From contig NZ_UNRG01000007.1 in assembly GCF_900537115.1 (NCBI RefSeq), positions 35,682-99,681 of the forward strand: 64,000 bases of DNA, written 5' to 3'. Every line of letters starts with the position of its first letter. The stretch's first letter is position 1. The position numbers were made by a program, and so were the translations under genes. This DNA comes from Arthrobacter sp. Alg241-R88 (lineage in GTDB: Bacteria > Actinomycetota > Actinomycetes > Actinomycetales > Micrococcaceae). Shown one piece after another: positions 56,916 to 64,000 of this stretch. The notes below the pieces were generated by a model. The model was not told where the DNA came from, made no database searches, and saw nothing but the letters and a program-made list of their open reading frames with translations.

Positions 56916-57671
56916 ATGTCCTACTCCCTCCAGCTCTATACCGTGCGGAACGCTATCCGTGAGGATCTTTCCGGCACCATCAAAAAAGTGGCGCAGCTCG
57001 GCTTCACCCAGGTTGAGCCCTACAACTTTGTGGCCACTGCCAACGAGCTTGGCGCGGCTTTGCGGGAAAACGGCCTCACCGCACCTTCCGGCCATGCACC
57101 GCTGCTGAGCCAGGACCAGGACGAGATCTTCGCTGCAGCGAAGGAACTGGGCATCAGCACAGTGATCGATCCGTTCATTCCCGCAGACCGCTGGCAGACC
57201 GCGGAGGACGTCCAGGCGACTGCCGCCCAGCTGAACGAAGCAGCCAAAAAGGGTGCCGAATACGGCGTTCGGGTGGGTTACCACAACCACCAGTGGGAGC
57301 TGGAGTCCATCATCGAGGGCCGGACCGCCCTTGAATACTTCGCTGACCTGCTGGACCCCGAGCTGGTTCTGGAGGTAGACACCTACTGGGTAGCCGTCGG
57401 CGGCCAGGACCCCGTGGACATCCTCACCAAGCTCGGGAACCGCGTGAAGTTCATCCACATCAAGGACGGGCCATTGACCACCGACACCAAGGCCCAACTG
57501 CCGGCGGGCAAGGGCAAGGTGGCGGTCCTGGACGTCATCGCAGCAGCAAAGTCGCTCGAAGCGGGAGTGGTGGAGTTTGATGACTACGACGGCGACATCT
57601 TCGACGGCATCGCCCAGAGCCTGAAGTTCCTGCAGGAGTCCGGCACCGCCACGGCAGGAGCAGAAGCATGA
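56916..57671 (+). CDS. Sugar isomerase/epimerase-like TIM-barrel protein (operon gene 1)
   Basis: A 251-residue protein of the AP-endonuclease-2/xylose-isomerase-like superfamily. SLQLYTVRNAIREDLSGTIKKVAQLGFTQVEPYNF is the usual first strand-helix unit. YHNHQWELE, LEVDTYWVAVGGQDP, IHIKDGP and VEFDDYDGD give candidate metal ligands (His, Asp, His, Glu). CAGGAG precedes ATG 56916. It is the first gene after the ROK-controlled promoter, and its end overlaps the next gene by 4 bp. In the levoglucosan-type pathway such proteins act as eliminases or hydratases on 3-keto sugars; that role is inferred from operon composition. Confidence 0.82.
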   Translation: MSYSLQLYTVRNAIREDLSGTIKKVAQLGFTQVEPYNFVATANELGAALRENGLTAPSGHAPLLSQDQDEIFAAAKELGISTVIDPFIPADRWQTAEDVQATAAQLNEAAKKGAEYGVRVGYHNHQWELESIIEGRTALEYFADLLDPELVLEVDTYWVAVGGQDPVDILTKLGNRVKFIHIKDGPLTTDTKAQLPAGKGKVAVLDVIAAAKSLEAGVVEFDDYDGDIFDGIAQSLKFLQESGTATAGAEA

Positions 57672-58813
57672 GCGCCGCATCGCCCCTGAGCGCCGCAACC
57701 GGGCGCGGTCCCGTAGGCGTTGCCGTCATCGGCGCCGGGAACATCAGCAAGCAGTACCTGGACAACCTCACCGTTTTCCCGGACCTCAAGGTGCACGTCA
57801 TCGCGGACCTCTTCGAGGAAGCGGCGGAAGCCCGCGCCAAGGAATACGGCATCCCCGAGTGGGGCGGAGTGGAAAAGGCGCTGAACCACTCCGACGTCGA
57901 AATCATCGTCAACCTGACCATCCCGGCCGCCCACGTGGAAGTTGCCACGGCCGCCGTAAATGCCGGCAAGCACGTCTGGACCGAGAAGCCCTTCTCGCTG
58001 GACCGCGAATCCGGCCTGGGCCTGCTCAAAACCGCTGACGCCGCAGGAATCCGCCTCGGCTGCGCTCCGGACACGTTCCTCGGCGCCGGCCTGCAGACCG
58101 CACTGCGGCTGATCGGGCGCGGCGATATCGGAACCCCCCTCACCGCCATGACCACGTTCCAGACCCCTGGCCCGGAATCATGGCATCCCAACCCGGCATT
58201 CCTCTTCCAGCACGGCGCCGGCCCCCTGTTCGACATGGGTCCCTACTACCTCACCACGCTGATCCAGGCCTTCGGCTCCATCCGCAAAGTGGCCGCCGTC
58301 GGGTCCAAGGCCAAAGAAGTCCGCGTGATCGGTTCGGGGCCCAAAGCCGGCGAAGAGTTCACCGTGGAGGTCCCCACCCACGTGTCCGCCATGGCCCAGT
58401 TCGAAAGCGGCGCTTCCTCGCACAGCGTGTTCTCGTTCGAGTCTCCGCGCGTGCGGATGGGCTTCGTGGAGATCACCGGCACCGAGGCCACTATCTCACT
58501 GCCGGATCCCAACTATTTCGACGGCGACATCAAGCTCTGGCGCGCAGGCGACGAGGACTGGACCACCATCCCCGCCACCGGCCCGGCGAACGGCCGCGGC
58601 ATGGGTGTGCTGGATATGGCAAGGTCGATCCGCGCAGGTGTCCCGCACCGCGCGACAGGTGAGCTGGCCTACCATGTCCTGGATGCCATGGTCTCCATCA
58701 ATGAATCCGTGGAATCCGGGACGTTCGTGGACGTGGCCAGCTCGGCGTCCCCGTCGCCGGCGCTCCCCGAAGACTGGGCCCCGGAAACCCTGACACTTCG
58801 GGCTTCCGCATGA
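57668..58813 (+). CDS. Gfo/Idh/MocA-family oxidoreductase (operon gene 2)
   Basis: A 381-residue NAD(P)-dependent sugar oxidoreductase: GVAVIGAGNISKQYL at about 17-31, the EKPFS motif at 106-110 (Lys for catalysis), and GAGPLFDMGPYYLTTLIQAFG, where the usual catalytic DxGxH has Tyr in the last position (DMGPYY). This variant occurs in several subgroups. It overlaps both neighbours by ATGA, so it is translated with them. It may oxidise or reduce a sugar at C3; direction and substrate are inferred, not shown. Confidence 0.86.
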   Translation: MSAASPLSAATGRGPVGVAVIGAGNISKQYLDNLTVFPDLKVHVIADLFEEAAEARAKEYGIPEWGGVEKALNHSDVEIIVNLTIPAAHVEVATAAVNAGKHVWTEKPFSLDRESGLGLLKTADAAGIRLGCAPDTFLGAGLQTALRLIGRGDIGTPLTAMTTFQTPGPESWHPNPAFLFQHGAGPLFDMGPYYLTTLIQAFGSIRKVAAVGSKAKEVRVIGSGPKAGEEFTVEVPTHVSAMAQFESGASSHSVFSFESPRVRMGFVEITGTEATISLPDPNYFDGDIKLWRAGDEDWTTIPATGPANGRGMGVLDMARSIRAGVPHRATGELAYHVLDAMVSINESVESGTFVDVASSASPSPALPEDWAPETLTLRASA

Positions 58814-59997
58814 GCCAGGAACCAGGCAACAAGGGCCCGCTGGGCGTAGCGATGATCGGTTACGCCTTTATGGGCAAGGCACATTCCAACGCGTGGCGGA
58901 ACGTGGCAAGCTACTTCGACGTCCCCGCGTTCGAACAGAAAATCCTCGTGGGCAGGGACGCCGCAGCAGTCTCGGAAGCCGCTGCAAAGTACGGGTGGAA
59001 CGAAACGGCCACCGACTGGCGCTCCGTGCTGGGCCGGGACGACATCCATATCGTGGACATCTGCGCCCCGGGCTGGATGCACGCCGAGATTGCCATCGCT
59101 GCCCTCGAAGCCGGCAAGCACGTGCTGCTGGAAAAGCCGCTGGCCAACACCCTGGCCGAAGCTGAGGCCATCACCGCCGCAGGCCAGGCAGCCAGGACCA
59201 GGGGTGTGCAGTCGATGGTGGGGTTCAACTACCGCCGCGTTCCCGCCCTGGGCCTTGCGAAGGAGCTGATCGCCGAAGGCAGGCTCGGTACCGTCCGCCA
59301 GGTCCGCGCAGCCTACCTGCAGGACTGGCTCGCCGACGAGTCCGCGCCCATGACCTGGCGGCTGACGAAGGACACCGCAGGCTCCGGTGCGCTGGGGGAC
59401 ATCGCCTCCCACGCCATCGACCAGGTCCTCTTCCTGCTCGATGACCAGGTCACGGAGGTCTCGGGCCGCCTGCAGACCTTCGTGCGCCGCCGGCCCGGCG
59501 CCCAGGGACTTGAAGACGTAACTGTCGACGACGCCGCCTGGGCAACGCTGACCCTGGCCTCCGGGGTGGTCGCCTCAGTGGAGGCCTCCCGGGTGGCCAC
59601 CGGCCGGAAGAACTCCCTGCAGCTGGAGGTCTACGGCGACAAGGGCGCCATCATGTTCGACCTGGAGAACCTGAACGAGCTCCGGTTCCTTGACGCCACA
59701 GCGCCCGCCCGCGAGCAGGGCTTCCGCCGGATCCTGGTGAGCGAACCCGAACACCCCTACCTGGACGCCTGGTGGCCGCAAGGCCACATCATCGGCTGGG
59801 AGCACACCTTCACCCACGAAGTCCGCGACTTCCTGCTCGCCATCGACGGCGGCACTGAACCTTCGCCGTCGTTCGAGGACGGGCTGGAAGTCCAGCGCAT
59901 CCTGAACGCCGTCGAGGAGTCGGCCGCCGCAAAAAGCTCGACCATCCAGCTCACTCCCGCCGCCCGGCCTGCCGCAACCACCACCGAAGGAGCCTGA
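58810..59997 (+). CDS. Gfo/Idh/MocA-family oxidoreductase (operon gene 3)
   Basis: A 395-residue paralogue of the preceding protein: VAMIGYAFMGKAHSNAWR at 13-30 (GxxxMGxxH form), EKPLANTL at 108-115, and the catalytic GDIASHAIDQVLFL with H201 at the position of the conserved histidine. The AFMGKAHSNAWR N-terminus is typical of the inositol/levoglucosan-dehydrogenase-like subgroup. It starts inside the stop of gene 2. Together with gene 2 it would supply an oxidation and a reduction so that NAD(H) is recycled. Confidence 0.87.
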   Translation: MSQEPGNKGPLGVAMIGYAFMGKAHSNAWRNVASYFDVPAFEQKILVGRDAAAVSEAAAKYGWNETATDWRSVLGRDDIHIVDICAPGWMHAEIAIAALEAGKHVLLEKPLANTLAEAEAITAAGQAARTRGVQSMVGFNYRRVPALGLAKELIAEGRLGTVRQVRAAYLQDWLADESAPMTWRLTKDTAGSGALGDIASHAIDQVLFLLDDQVTEVSGRLQTFVRRRPGAQGLEDVTVDDAAWATLTLASGVVASVEASRVATGRKNSLQLEVYGDKGAIMFDLENLNELRFLDATAPAREQGFRRILVSEPEHPYLDAWWPQGHIIGWEHTFTHEVRDFLLAIDGGTEPSPSFEDGLEVQRILNAVEESAAAKSSTIQLTPAARPAATTTEGA

Positions 59998-59998
59998 C

Positions 59999-60994
59999 AT
60001 GCCCCGCCCCTACACCCTGTTCACTGGCCAGTGGGCCGACCTGCCCTTCGAGGAAGTCGCGCGGCTGGCCTCCGGCTGGGGGTACGACGGACTCGAGATC
60101 GCCGTCTCCGGCGACCACCTGGACGCCTGGCGGTGGGACGAGCCCGGCTACGTCGAGTCCAAGCTCGCCGTGCTGGAGAAGTACAACCTGAAGGTCTGGG
60201 CCATCTCCAACCACCTCAAGGGCCAGGCCGTCTGCGATGACCCCATCGATTTCCGCCACGAAGCCATCGTGGGGTCCAAGGTCTGGGGCGACGGCGACCC
60301 CGAAGGCGTCCGCCAGCGTGCCGCCGAGGAAATGAAGCACACTGCACGGCTCGCCAAGGCACTCGGCGTGGACACCGTCGTCGGCTTCACCGGCTCCTCC
60401 ATCTGGCAGTACGTCGCCATGTTCCCGCCCGTCCCCGAAAAAGTCATCGACGCCGGCTACCAGGACTTCGCCGACCGCTGGAACCCCATCCTGGACGTCT
60501 TCGACGAATGCGGCGTCCGCTTCGCCCACGAAGTCCACCCCTCCGAGATCGCCTACGACTACTGGACCACCGTCCGCACCCTCGAAGCGATCGGCCACCG
60601 TCCCGCGTTCGGGCTGAACTGGGATCCGTCGCACATGATGTGGCAGGGCATCGACCCCGTGTCCTTCATCTGGGACTTCAAGGACCGGATCTACCACGTG
60701 GACTGCAAGGACACCAAGGTTCGCCAGACCGGCCGGAACACCGTCCTGGGCTCCCACCTCGCCTGGGGCGACCCCCGCCGCGGCTGGGACTTCGTCTCCG
60801 CCGGCCGCGGCGACGTCCCCTGGGAAGCCTCCTTCCGGGCCCTGACCGCGATCGGCTACAACGGCCCCATCTCCGTCGAGTGGGAAGACGCCGGCATGGA
60901 CCGCCTGCACGGCGCCCCCGAAGCCCTCGCCGCCCTGAAGAAGTTCGACTTCCCGCCGTCGAACACCTCCTTCGACGCCGCCTTCAAGCAGTAA
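59999..60994 (+). CDS. Sugar isomerase/epimerase-like TIM-barrel protein (operon gene 4)
   Basis: A 331-residue protein of the xylose-isomerase-like TIM superfamily, longer than gene 1 and clearly diverged from it: LFTGQWADLPFEEVARLASGWGYDGLEIAVSGDHLD, VVGFTGSSIWQYVAMFPP, FAHEVHPSEIAYDYWT (Glu), LNWDPSHMMWQGIDP (Asp, His), HVDCKDTKV (His) and ISVEWEDAGMD (Glu). A complete divalent-metal site is thus visible. GAAGGAG precedes ATG 59999, 1 bp after gene 3. A long hairpin follows the stop and probably ends the operon. Confidence 0.86.
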   Translation: MPRPYTLFTGQWADLPFEEVARLASGWGYDGLEIAVSGDHLDAWRWDEPGYVESKLAVLEKYNLKVWAISNHLKGQAVCDDPIDFRHEAIVGSKVWGDGDPEGVRQRAAEEMKHTARLAKALGVDTVVGFTGSSIWQYVAMFPPVPEKVIDAGYQDFADRWNPILDVFDECGVRFAHEVHPSEIAYDYWTTVRTLEAIGHRPAFGLNWDPSHMMWQGIDPVSFIWDFKDRIYHVDCKDTKVRQTGRNTVLGSHLAWGDPRRGWDFVSAGRGDVPWEASFRALTAIGYNGPISVEWEDAGMDRLHGAPEALAALKKFDFPPSNTSFDAAFKQ

Positions 60995-61000
60995 CCCGAA

Positions 61001-61063
61001 GAGTTTTTGTCCAGGTATGCAGGCTTAGGAGGCCTGGAGCCCTGCATACATGGACAAAAACTC
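61001..61063. repeat. Long hairpin: 23-nt arms with one mismatch
   Basis: GAGTTTTTGTCCA (61001-61013) plus GTATGCAGG (61015-61023) pair with CCTGCATAC (61041-61049) plus TGGACAAAAACTC (61051-61063). The one mismatch is at 61014/61050 and the loop is 17 nt. It starts 6 bp after the sugar operon and may terminate it, yet lacks a 3' T-tract. Its length and AT-rich ends differ from the other hairpins, so a palindromic repeat family is likely. Confidence 0.8.
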
Positions 61064-61078
61064 GGAAGGCGGGCCAAG

Positions 61079-61090
61079 TACAATCCCTGC
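61079..61090 (+). promoter_or_regulatory. Leaderless promoter of the GNAT gene
   Basis: TACAAT (61079-61084), then 6 nt, then ATG at 61091. No Shine-Dalgarno is present. Confidence 0.55.
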
Positions 61091-61624
61091 ATGACCCCTA
61101 CCATCCGAAAGGCAACAACGGACGACGCCGGCCCGCTGGCTTCGCTGGCGGCCGTCACCTTTCCGCTGGCGTGCCCGCCGTCGTCGTCGCCTCAGGACAT
61201 CGCGGCGCACCTTGCCAACACGCTCAGCGAACGGCACTTCCAGGCGTACCTCGCCGACCCGGACGTCACCATCCTGGTGATCGATGCCGGCGGCGCCCTG
61301 CGCGGCTACAGCCTGCTGGTGAACCGGCCGGCGGCAGACCCGGACGTGGTTTCAGCGCTGGAAATCCTGCCATCGGTGGAACTCAGCAAGTGCTACGTGC
61401 ACCCCGAACACCACGGGCTCGGTGCCGCTGCGGAACTGATGAACGCCAGCCTCAACGCGGCGGCGGACGCAGGAGGGCGGGGCGTCTGGCTGGGTGTCAA
61501 CAGCCAGAACGCCAAGGCCATCCGCTTCTACGAAAAATCCGGATTCCGCAAGGTCGGCACCAAGTCGTTCAGACTGGGCAGCACCGTGGAGCATGACTTC
61601 GTGCTGGAGCGCGCAGTCCCCTGA
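61091..61624 (+). CDS. GNAT-family N-acetyltransferase
   Basis: A 177-residue acetyltransferase. IRKATTDDAGPLASLAA forms strand 1 and helix 1, VELSKCYVHPEHHGLGAAAELMNASL contains the acetyl-CoA pyrophosphate loop (here HHGLGAA in place of Q/RxxGxG/A), and GVWLGVNSQNAKAIRFYEKSGFRKVGTKSF is the classical C-terminal half. The acceptor is unknown. Start chosen because ATG 61091 lies 6 nt after TACAAT. It stands alone between a hairpin and the convergent debranching-enzyme-like gene. Confidence 0.87.
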   Translation: MTPTIRKATTDDAGPLASLAAVTFPLACPPSSSPQDIAAHLANTLSERHFQAYLADPDVTILVIDAGGALRGYSLLVNRPAADPDVVSALEILPSVELSKCYVHPEHHGLGAAAELMNASLNAAADAGGRGVWLGVNSQNAKAIRFYEKSGFRKVGTKSFRLGSTVEHDFVLERAVP

Positions 61625-61662
61625 CGGCTGCACCAGCCTCGGTGCCATCAATGCTGGTGCCT

Positions 61663-63810
61663 TCAGGCGTGCTGATGAGCCTTTGGCGGGTAGGCCAGGG
61701 GCGGACGTGGCTCCGATAAGAGCTTCAGGCCCGGCGGGAGCCCATCAATGCTGCCGCCGGTCCCGTGGGCCCTGATGGTGATTCGGGAGGTGTCGATCAG
61801 GACGTTCGCAGCCTCGAAATCGCCCATGTCCTCGGGGAGGATCGGCGCCAAGTGCACCACTCCGTGGGTGTAGACAGGGTCGAAGCGGAGCAGCACGCGC
61901 ATCAGCTGCACCGGTGCCGCCGCAGCCCAGGCCTGGGGTGAGCACGCGGTGGGGTAGGGCACAGGTCCTGCGAACTCGCCGCGGTCAAAACCGCAAAACA
62001 GTTCCGGCAGCCGTCCGTCAAAGTGTTCGGCGGCGTCAATGAGGCCGGAAGCAACCCGCCGCGCCTCCTCCACGAAGCCGTATCGCATTAGCCCTGTGGC
62101 CACCAGCGCAGAGTCGTGCGGCCAGACCGAACCGTTGTGGTAACTCACGGGATTGTAGGCGCCCATGTCCGAGCCCAGGGTGCGGATGCCCCAGCCTGAG
62201 AACATCTGGGGCGACATCAGATGCTCCACCACGGACGGCGCCTTGTCCTCGTCCACGATGCCCGTCCAGAGGCAATGGCCCATGTTCGAGGTACAGGCAT
62301 CCACTGCCCGTTTGTCCTTGTCCAGCGCCACCGCGAAATAACCCTTGTCCGGCAGCCAGAACTTTTCATTGAAGGCAGCCTTGAGGGTAGCGGCCTTGTC
62401 GGCCCAATGCTGTTCCAGAGCCACATCGCCGTCCCAGCGCGCAAGCAGCGACCTGCCGATATAAGCGGAGTAGACGTACGCCTGAACTTCGCACAGGGCA
62501 ATAGGAGCTTCTGCCATGGTGCCGTCAGCAAAGTTGATACCGTCCCAGGAGTCCTTCCAGCCCTGGTTGACCAGCCCGTGGTCATTGGGCCTCTTGTACT
62601 CAACGAATCCGTCGCCGTCGCGGTCACCGTATTTCTCAATCCAGTCCAGGGCACGGTCCGCATGCGGAAGCAGGGGGTGGATGATCTCGCGCGAGAGGCC
62701 CCAGCGGCTCAGCTCGCCCAGGAGGCCTACGAACAACGGGGTGGCGTCTGCTGTGCCGTAATAGGCTATGCCTCCCAGCGACAGCCCGGCAGTCACACCC
62801 AGCCTCACCTCGTGCGGAATGCGTCCCGGTTCTTCTTCCGAGTCCGGATCCACCTTGGTTCCCTGCAGCCCGGCCAGGGTCTGCAGCGTTCCGGCGGCCA
62901 GTTTCGGACTCACCAGCAGGCTCATGTAGGAGGAGAGCAGCGAGTCCCGGCCGAACAGGGCCATAAACCACGGCGCCCCAGCTGCCACCGCCACCCGGCC
63001 GGGATGGTGCTCGTCGAAGATCCGCAAGGAGCCCAGGTCGCTCTGGCTGCGGTTAAGCACCTGCTGCAGGTTGCTGTCCGTCACTGTGACCTGGGGGACG
63101 TTTTCCTCCCAGGCCCGGTGCCGGCGTACCCCTTCGCGGTGGCGTGGAAGCCGCTCCTCGGTGAAAGGATCGGCCGGTGGCTGTCCGTTGACGAGTGGCA
63201 CCACAATAACGCTGGTGGCCCACTTGCCCCTGGCAGGCACCGTAGCGTGGAAGCGGAGTCCGTCGGTGCCGACGTCGGCACCTGCTGCCCTGATTGAGGT
63301 TCCCCGCCGCTGTCCGTGGCGGCCGGCCTCGATGACGAGGCTGCCGTCAACTACTTCGCGCGTGGCCTCAGCGCCCTGCGTTGTCCGGCCGCCCTTGACG
63401 TCGAAGAGATCGGCCTGGTCGGCATCCAGGAGCAGCTCGATCTCGCAATCCACCGGCTCGGCCGAGAAGTTTTCCAGGGTGATGTCGTCCTGCAGGCCTG
63501 GCCCGACGTGACGGGCCTGCCGGACCACCAGGGGGCTGTCGAACCTGCCGTCGGGCCACTTTGCCCGGCCAACAAAGGTGGCTCCGAAGGGCTGGGGCTT
63601 CTGGGCGACGAGGGGCTCACGAAGCGCGCCGTTGATCCGCAGGATCCAGCGGGAGATGATGCGGGTGTCCTGGAAAAATGCCCCGTTTGCGCCGGCGTCA
63701 GCACTAATGTCACCCGTTTCAGATGAGATGCAGAACGAGGACCCTTCCACGATCGTGACCGACCCTGATTCGGATGCGCCGGCTTCGGTATCGGCGTTCC
63801 ATGCGGTCAT
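61663..63810 (-). CDS. Amylo-alpha-1,6-glucosidase/glycogen-debranching-like protein
   Basis: A 715-residue protein with an N-terminal beta-sandwich (GDE_N_bis type; GANGAFFQDTRIISRWILRINGA) and a C-terminal (alpha/alpha)6 barrel. Barrel segments include PWFMALFGRDSLLSSYMSLL, GDRDGDGFVEYKRPNDHGLVNQGWKDSWDGINFADG with the probable catalytic acid, SNMGHCLWTGIV and YHNGSVWPHDSALVATGLMRYGF. AAGGAG precedes ATG 63810. Such proteins act on alpha-glucans or related oligosaccharides. A glycosyltransferase gene lies 54 bp upstream on the same strand, as in actinobacterial trehalose/glucan-type clusters. Confidence 0.86.
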   Translation of the reverse strand: MTAWNADTEAGASESGSVTIVEGSSFCISSETGDISADAGANGAFFQDTRIISRWILRINGALREPLVAQKPQPFGATFVGRAKWPDGRFDSPLVVRQARHVGPGLQDDITLENFSAEPVDCEIELLLDADQADLFDVKGGRTTQGAEATREVVDGSLVIEAGRHGQRRGTSIRAAGADVGTDGLRFHATVPARGKWATSVIVVPLVNGQPPADPFTEERLPRHREGVRRHRAWEENVPQVTVTDSNLQQVLNRSQSDLGSLRIFDEHHPGRVAVAAGAPWFMALFGRDSLLSSYMSLLVSPKLAAGTLQTLAGLQGTKVDPDSEEEPGRIPHEVRLGVTAGLSLGGIAYYGTADATPLFVGLLGELSRWGLSREIIHPLLPHADRALDWIEKYGDRDGDGFVEYKRPNDHGLVNQGWKDSWDGINFADGTMAEAPIALCEVQAYVYSAYIGRSLLARWDGDVALEQHWADKAATLKAAFNEKFWLPDKGYFAVALDKDKRAVDACTSNMGHCLWTGIVDEDKAPSVVEHLMSPQMFSGWGIRTLGSDMGAYNPVSYHNGSVWPHDSALVATGLMRYGFVEEARRVASGLIDAAEHFDGRLPELFCGFDRGEFAGPVPYPTACSPQAWAAAAPVQLMRVLLRFDPVYTHGVVHLAPILPEDMGDFEAANVLIDTSRITIRAHGTGGSIDGLPPGLKLLSEPRPPLAYPPKAHQHA

Positions 63811-63864
63811 GAAGGCACTCCTTCGCTAGGCGGCGGGCTTTTCGCGGATCCCCAAGACCATCCC

Positions 63865-64000
63865 TTAAAGATTCTGGTGCAACCTGGCCGTATCCGGAAC
63901 CCCTGCCGGCGGCTCCCCTGCAACCAGCCTCTCGAAAAGCCATAGGTGCTCATTCACCATCCGCTCCTCGCTGAACCGATCCTCCGCAACCTTCCGGCAG
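63865..64000 (-). CDS. Glycosyltransferase, C-terminal end (5' part outside window)
   Basis: The minus strand is open from the window edge to TAA at 63867-63865, giving CRKVAEDRFSEERMV, then NEHLWLFERLVAGE and so on (44 residues). An RFSEERMVNEHLWLFERL-type ending is typical of GT-B family 4 glycosyltransferases. It lies upstream of the debranching-like gene and is probably in the same operon. Confidence 0.5.
   Translation of the reverse strand, partial: CRKVAEDRFSEERMVNEHLWLFERLVAGEPPAGVPDTARLHQNL

Overview
The window is high-GC bacterial chromosome with strong C/G preference at third codon positions. The organism is most likely an actinobacterium of the Arthrobacter/Pseudarthrobacter group (Micrococcaceae). 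This is inferred from gene content: an overlapping lhr-nei2 pair, a RamB-like regulator divergent from aceA with aceB downstream, a DUF4916 NUDIX-like protein, ROK-controlled glycoside catabolism, and start codons that follow a -10 box by 6-7 nt (the leaderless arrangement common in Actinobacteria). No rRNA, tRNA, phage, insertion sequence or CRISPR array was seen. Most of the region is core or soft-core metabolism. Accessory character is concentrated in the intergenic repeats and in one small cassette at 36.4-37.6 kb.

Layout. 0-5 kb: end of an amino-acid permease, a TPP-dependent acetolactate-synthase-like enzyme, a probable broken small gene, a marR-MFS drug-efflux operon with an operator in the intercistronic gap, and small unknown genes. 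5-17.5 kb: nitronate monooxygenase; a membrane protein with the YcnI copper-binding protein; a DUF4232 lipoprotein; a DUF4383 membrane protein; an FAD oxidoreductase fused to a Rieske domain; lhr helicase overlapping nei2. 17.5-23 kb: yczE divergent from its MocR regulator, a DUF4188 gene divergent from a TetR regulator, an RluA-type pseudouridine synthase, and a DedA protein. 23-35 kb: ppc, DUF1684, an acyl-CoA dehydrogenase plus SDR operon, a GH76-like hydrolase, YdeI, VOC, NUDIX-like and SRPBCC proteins. 35-38.4 kb: tgt and the queuosine-precursor transporter yhhQ, with a DUF559/AbiEi-type gene bracketed by two related palindromes lodged between them. 38.5-44.3 kb: TetR plus epimerase, a PdxK/ThiD-family kinase, a serpin lipoprotein, and a KgtP-like permease. 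44.6-53 kb: response regulator, histidine kinase and TAXI solute-binding lipoprotein in one overlapping operon; ramB, aceA and aceB (glyoxylate shunt). 53-64 kb: MFS transporter, 2-hydroxyacid dehydrogenase, a ROK repressor divergent from a four-gene operon (two TIM-barrel isomerase-like proteins and two Gfo/Idh/MocA oxidoreductases), GNAT, an amylo-alpha-1,6-glucosidase-like enzyme and the end of a glycosyltransferase.

The strongest unexplained signal is a family of intergenic arrays at five loci (23.0, 41.1, 42.8, 47.8 and 53.0 kb). Copies of a core reading ACGCTCTCTCACTT sit 31-32 bp apart, about three helical turns. Each locus has a left half in one orientation and a right half in the other, so the whole locus can fold on itself. 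Three of the five lie between convergent gene ends, and two directly abut a stop codon. Further unrelated long palindromes lie at 2514-2555, 36440-36498, 37514-37573 and 61001-61063. The cassette at 36.4-37.6 kb, a nuclease-fold gene between two copies of one palindrome family, is the best candidate for an undescribed selfish or repeat-maintenance unit.

How genes may work together: the TAXI receptor, two-component system and divergent KgtP-like permease look like a carboxylate sensing-and-uptake module. It lies beside the RamB-controlled glyoxylate shunt and about 20 kb from ppc. The ROK operon has the enzyme-family composition expected for oxidation, elimination, hydration and reduction of an anhydrosugar or glycoside.
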